Assembly (NCBI GenBank): GCA_947493165.1
Contig: CANLPY010000001.1
Location: 2,158,566 to 2,222,565, forward strand
DNA: 64,000 nucleotides
Direction: 5' to 3'
DNA from: an uncultured Erythrobacter sp.
GTDB lineage: Bacteria; Pseudomonadota; Alphaproteobacteria; Sphingomonadales; Sphingomonadaceae
Positions 61,782 to 64,000 of the stretch are shown here, one piece after another. Position numbers and translations under genes: made by a program. Below the pieces are notes generated by a model, which made no database searches, had not been told where the DNA came from, and was given only the letters and a program-made list of their open reading frames with translations. Numbering within the stretch: position 1 is the first letter of the stretch; the number at the start of each line of letters is the position of its first letter.

Positions 61782-62792
61782 ATGAGTGATTTTCCAAAAT
61801 CTGCCGCCATGATGAAGCGCGGCACCGACTTCTTAGGCTGTGAAATCGCAATTCTATGTGGCGCGATGAGCTGGGTATCCGAGCGAAATCTCGTGTCAGC
61901 CATCTCTAACGCGGGCGGCTTCGGTGTGATTGCATGCGGCGCGATGACGCCTGACTTGCTCGATACAGAGATTGCTGAAACCAAGGCGCGCACTGACAAG
62001 TCATTTGGCGTGAACTTAATCACTATGCACCCGCAGTTGTTTGATTTGATTGCGGTCTGCAAGAGGCATGGTGTCACTCACGTTGTGCTTGCCGGCGGGA
62101 TCCCTCCGAAGGGCAGCGTAGAGGCGATCAAGGAATTTGGCGCTAAGGTTATTGTGTTTGCGCCTACCCTTGCGCTGGCGAAGAAGCTGCTTCGCTCCGG
62201 CGGAGATGCGCTTGTGATCGAAGGAATGGAGGCCGGCGGACATATCGGTCCCGTTTCAACGAGCGTTCTTGCGCAAGAGTTCTTACCTGAACTTGCCGAA
62301 GATCATGTGCTTTTTGTCGCCGGTGGTATTGGTAGAGGGGAAGCTATTGCGAGCTATCTCGAAATGGGTGCTTGCGGAGTTCAGCTGGGCACTCGTTTTG
62401 CCTGCGCGAGTGAAAGCATCGCTCATCCTGATTTCAAGAAAGCGTTCATCCGCGCCAAAGCTCGTGACGCAGATGCCAGCGTACAGGTTGATCCGCGCCT
62501 TCCAGTCATTCCTGTGCGGGCATTGAAGAATAAAGGCACAGAGGAATTCACCGCGAAGCAAATCGAAGTCGCCGGCATGCTCGACCGCGAAGAGGTCGAC
62601 ATGGGTGAAGCGCAATTGCAGATCGAACACTATTGGGCAGGTGCATTGCGCCGCGCGGTAATCGATGGAGATGTCGAAAACGGGTCCCTAATGGCTGGGC
62701 AAAGTGTGGGTATGGTCAAGATTGAGGAACCTGTTTCCGACATCATGGCAACATTGATGCTACAGTGCGAACAGGCTTTGGCTCGGCGTTGA
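61782..62792 (+). CDS. Nitronate monooxygenase-like flavin oxidoreductase
   Basis: A 336-residue TIM-barrel FMN enzyme of the NMO/2-nitropropane dioxygenase and FabK superfamily. Seen: the N-terminal [41 protein letters not shown] and [29 protein letters not shown] (phosphate/FMN binding). NMO and enoyl-ACP reductase roles cannot be separated with confidence. It lies between purT and purU with gaps of 37 bases and 1 base, so it is in the purU transcript. Confidence 0.9.
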   Translation: MSDFPKSAAMMKRGTDFLGCEIAILCGAMSWVSERNLVSAISNAGGFGVIACGAMTPDLLDTEIAETKARTDKSFGVNLITMHPQLFDLIAVCKRHGVTHVVLAGGIPPKGSVEAIKEFGAKVIVFAPTLALAKKLLRSGGDALVIEGMEAGGHIGPVSTSVLAQEFLPELAEDHVLFVAGGIGRGEAIASYLEMGACGVQLGTRFACASESIAHPDFKKAFIRAKARDADASVQVDPRLPVIPVRALKNKGTEEFTAKQIEVAGMLDREEVDMGEAQLQIEHYWAGALRRAVIDGDVENGSLMAGQSVGMVKIEEPVSDIMATLMLQCEQALARR

Positions 62793-62793
62793 T

Positions 62794-63648
62794 ATGCCAG
62801 ATGCCTTGATCCTTACTTTGGGCTGCGCCGACCAGCCTGGCATCACAGCGCGGGTGACGGCTTTCTTATTCGAACGTGGCTGCAATGTACTCGAAGCGCA
62901 GCAATTCAACGATCAGGACAGCGATCGCTTCTTCATGCGCGTTGCTTTTGATCCGGCGGACTGCCCGGCTGACCAATTGCGCGATGAGTTCGGCGTAGTC
63001 GCAGACGAGTACACCATGCGATGGAAGCTGGCCCCGCGCGACCGACCGCGCCGAGCCCTGATTATGGTCAGCAAATTCGATCACTGCCTCACGGATTTGC
63101 TATACCGTTGGCGCACTGGCGAGCTTAACATTGAGCCGGTCGCTATTGTTTCGAACCATCCTCGCGAAGCAATTTCACACAGCGACATTGGTAATGTGCC
63201 ATTTCATCATTTGCCTGTCACGAAAGAGACAAAGCCCGACCAAGAAGCAGAATTGCGACGGATCGCCGAACAGGCTCAGGTGGAATTGGTCGTTCTCGCG
63301 CGCTACATGCAAATCTTCTCAGATGAACAATCCAATCATTTCGCTGGTCGATGCATAAACATCCATCACAGCTTTCTGCCCGGCTTCAAAGGGGCCAAGC
63401 CCTATCATCAAGCCCATACACGCGGAGTCAAAATCATCGGCGCGACCGCACACTTCGTCACCGCCGACCTCGACGAGGGGCCCATCATCCACCAAGATGT
63501 TGAGCGCATCACCCATGCTGACAGCGCCGACGATCTTGTCCGCAAAGGCCGCGATATTGAACGCCGCGTTCTAGCAGAGGCCGTTCGCATGTTCGTTGAA
63601 GAGCGGGTTCTCCTCAACGGTACGCGCACTGTCGTGTTTCGGGGCTAG
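62794..63648 (+). CDS. purU: Formyltetrahydrofolate deformylase
   Basis: A 284-residue enzyme that hydrolyses 10-formyl-THF to formate and THF. An N-terminal ACT domain (about 4-80, [23 protein letters not shown]) is followed by the formyl-transferase fold with [19 protein letters not shown] and the catalytic Asp region [13 protein letters not shown]. The formate it makes is the substrate of PurT, encoded just upstream. Ends three bases from the convergent PQQ-dehydrogenase stop. Confidence 0.97.
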   Translation: MPDALILTLGCADQPGITARVTAFLFERGCNVLEAQQFNDQDSDRFFMRVAFDPADCPADQLRDEFGVVADEYTMRWKLAPRDRPRRALIMVSKFDHCLTDLLYRWRTGELNIEPVAIVSNHPREAISHSDIGNVPFHHLPVTKETKPDQEAELRRIAEQAQVELVVLARYMQIFSDEQSNHFAGRCINIHHSFLPGFKGAKPYHQAHTRGVKIIGATAHFVTADLDEGPIIHQDVERITHADSADDLVRKGRDIERRVLAEAVRMFVEERVLLNGTRTVVFRG

Positions 63649-63651
63649 AAT

Positions 63652-64000
63652 CTACTTACTCGCCACCTTCTGAGCGCCGTCAATCGTCTTGTCCTCGTTC
63701 GCGCGGTGGATGACATAAGCGCGGATGGCTTCGATCTCACCCTTGCTCATCGAATCCGAGAACCCGACCATACCATTATCTTTCAGCGCGCCGTCATGCA
63801 CGACCGTTTGCCAGGTCTTGGCATTGCTCAGCGCTCCAGAGCGGCGCAAGTCCGGCAGCAGTGTTGAACCGACCGCAGCTGGTGCGTGACACACCGCGCA
63901 GTAGCGGGCATATTTTTGCTTCCCGAGTGCGATAGTCTCAGTACTGGCACGGCTTGCAGGCGGATCAAGCGGCAGCGCTGCCAGCTCAGGCTCCGTTGGT
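63652..64000 (-). CDS. PQQ-dependent dehydrogenase, C-terminal cytochrome c domain (partial)
   Basis: The 3' end of a minus-strand gene that continues past the window edge; the frame is open to base 64000. The heme motif CAVCH is visible (the GTG at 63894 that could look like a start is the Val of this motif), then LPDLRRSGALS, a Met-containing DNGMVGF likely to give the heme ligand, and IEAIRAYVIHRANED. This pattern matches the fused cytochrome c tail of quinohemoprotein alcohol dehydrogenases, periplasmic enzymes that oxidise alcohols. A free-standing cytochrome c cannot be ruled out without the upstream sequence. Confidence 0.8.
   Translation of the reverse strand, partial: PTEPELAALPLDPPASRASTETIALGKQKYARYCAVCHAPAAVGSTLLPDLRRSGALSNAKTWQTVVHDGALKDNGMVGFSDSMSKGEIEAIRAYVIHRANEDKTIDGAQKVASK

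Overview
The window reads as chromosomal core sequence of an alphaproteobacterium of the Sphingomonadales, most like marine Erythrobacteraceae (inference). The evidence is a CtrA response regulator with an alphaproteobacterial partner set (GapR, DUF1244, DUF4167, YebC), the lptB-rpoN pair, a CDC48-type AAA ATPase of the kind found in sphingomonads, many short Ala-rich lipoproteins, and moderate GC. I see no insertion sequence, prophage, CRISPR array, rRNA or tRNA gene.

Layout. 1-6.1 kb: 3' end of malic enzyme, then a leftward block of an exported DUF917 protein, trmB, ctrA, and rpoN-lptB. 6.3-8.7 kb: a small membrane protein, a BON-MscS channel and inorganic pyrophosphatase. 8.9-15.9 kb: rightward hisS-prfA-prmC, a DUF4167 gene, lnt and metK, the last with a palindromic operator. 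16-19.4 kb: leftward four-gene CoA-transferase operon (scoA, a HAD-like lipoprotein, scoB, a CaiB-type transferase). 19.4-19.9 kb: a long divergent gap that appears to hold an undescribed structured small RNA with its own promoter, operator and terminator. 19.9-26.2 kb: CDC48 ATPase, second MscS channel, polA. 26.5-32.3 kb: envelope genes (repeat lipoprotein, an unusual class A beta-lactamase-like protein, a DUF305/LVIVD fusion, a DUF885 peptidase). 32.5-36 kb: groESL with a CIRCE element and a heat-shock promoter, then a MATE transporter.

36.3-48.3 kb holds rplJL and rpoBC, usually one co-directional cluster. Here rplJL points left, rpoBC points right, and a four-gene leftward cassette (a 43-residue peptide missed by length cut-offs, a DUF2975 protein, an XRE regulator, a membrane protein) lies between them under a large inverted repeat. 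48.4-58.5 kb: housekeeping genes (gltX, pyk, gapR, yebC, ruvC, a Spx/ArsC-like protein, glpQ, ubiG, lysC), including a probable 30-residue membrane peptide overlapping the end of yebC. 58.6-60.6 kb: a PilZ-HTH protein behind a CtrA-like box and a PAS-GGDEF protein whose GGDEF signature is degenerate. 60.6-63.6 kb: purT, a nitronate monooxygenase-like gene and purU (PurU releases the formate PurT uses). The window ends inside the cytochrome c tail of a PQQ-dependent dehydrogenase.

I found no large novel defence or biosynthetic system. The strongest leads are the small RNA at 19.6-19.8 kb, the cassette inserted in the ribosomal protein/RNA polymerase region, the two unlisted small proteins, the beta-lactamase fold lacking Glu166, and the PilZ-HTH/degenerate GGDEF pair.
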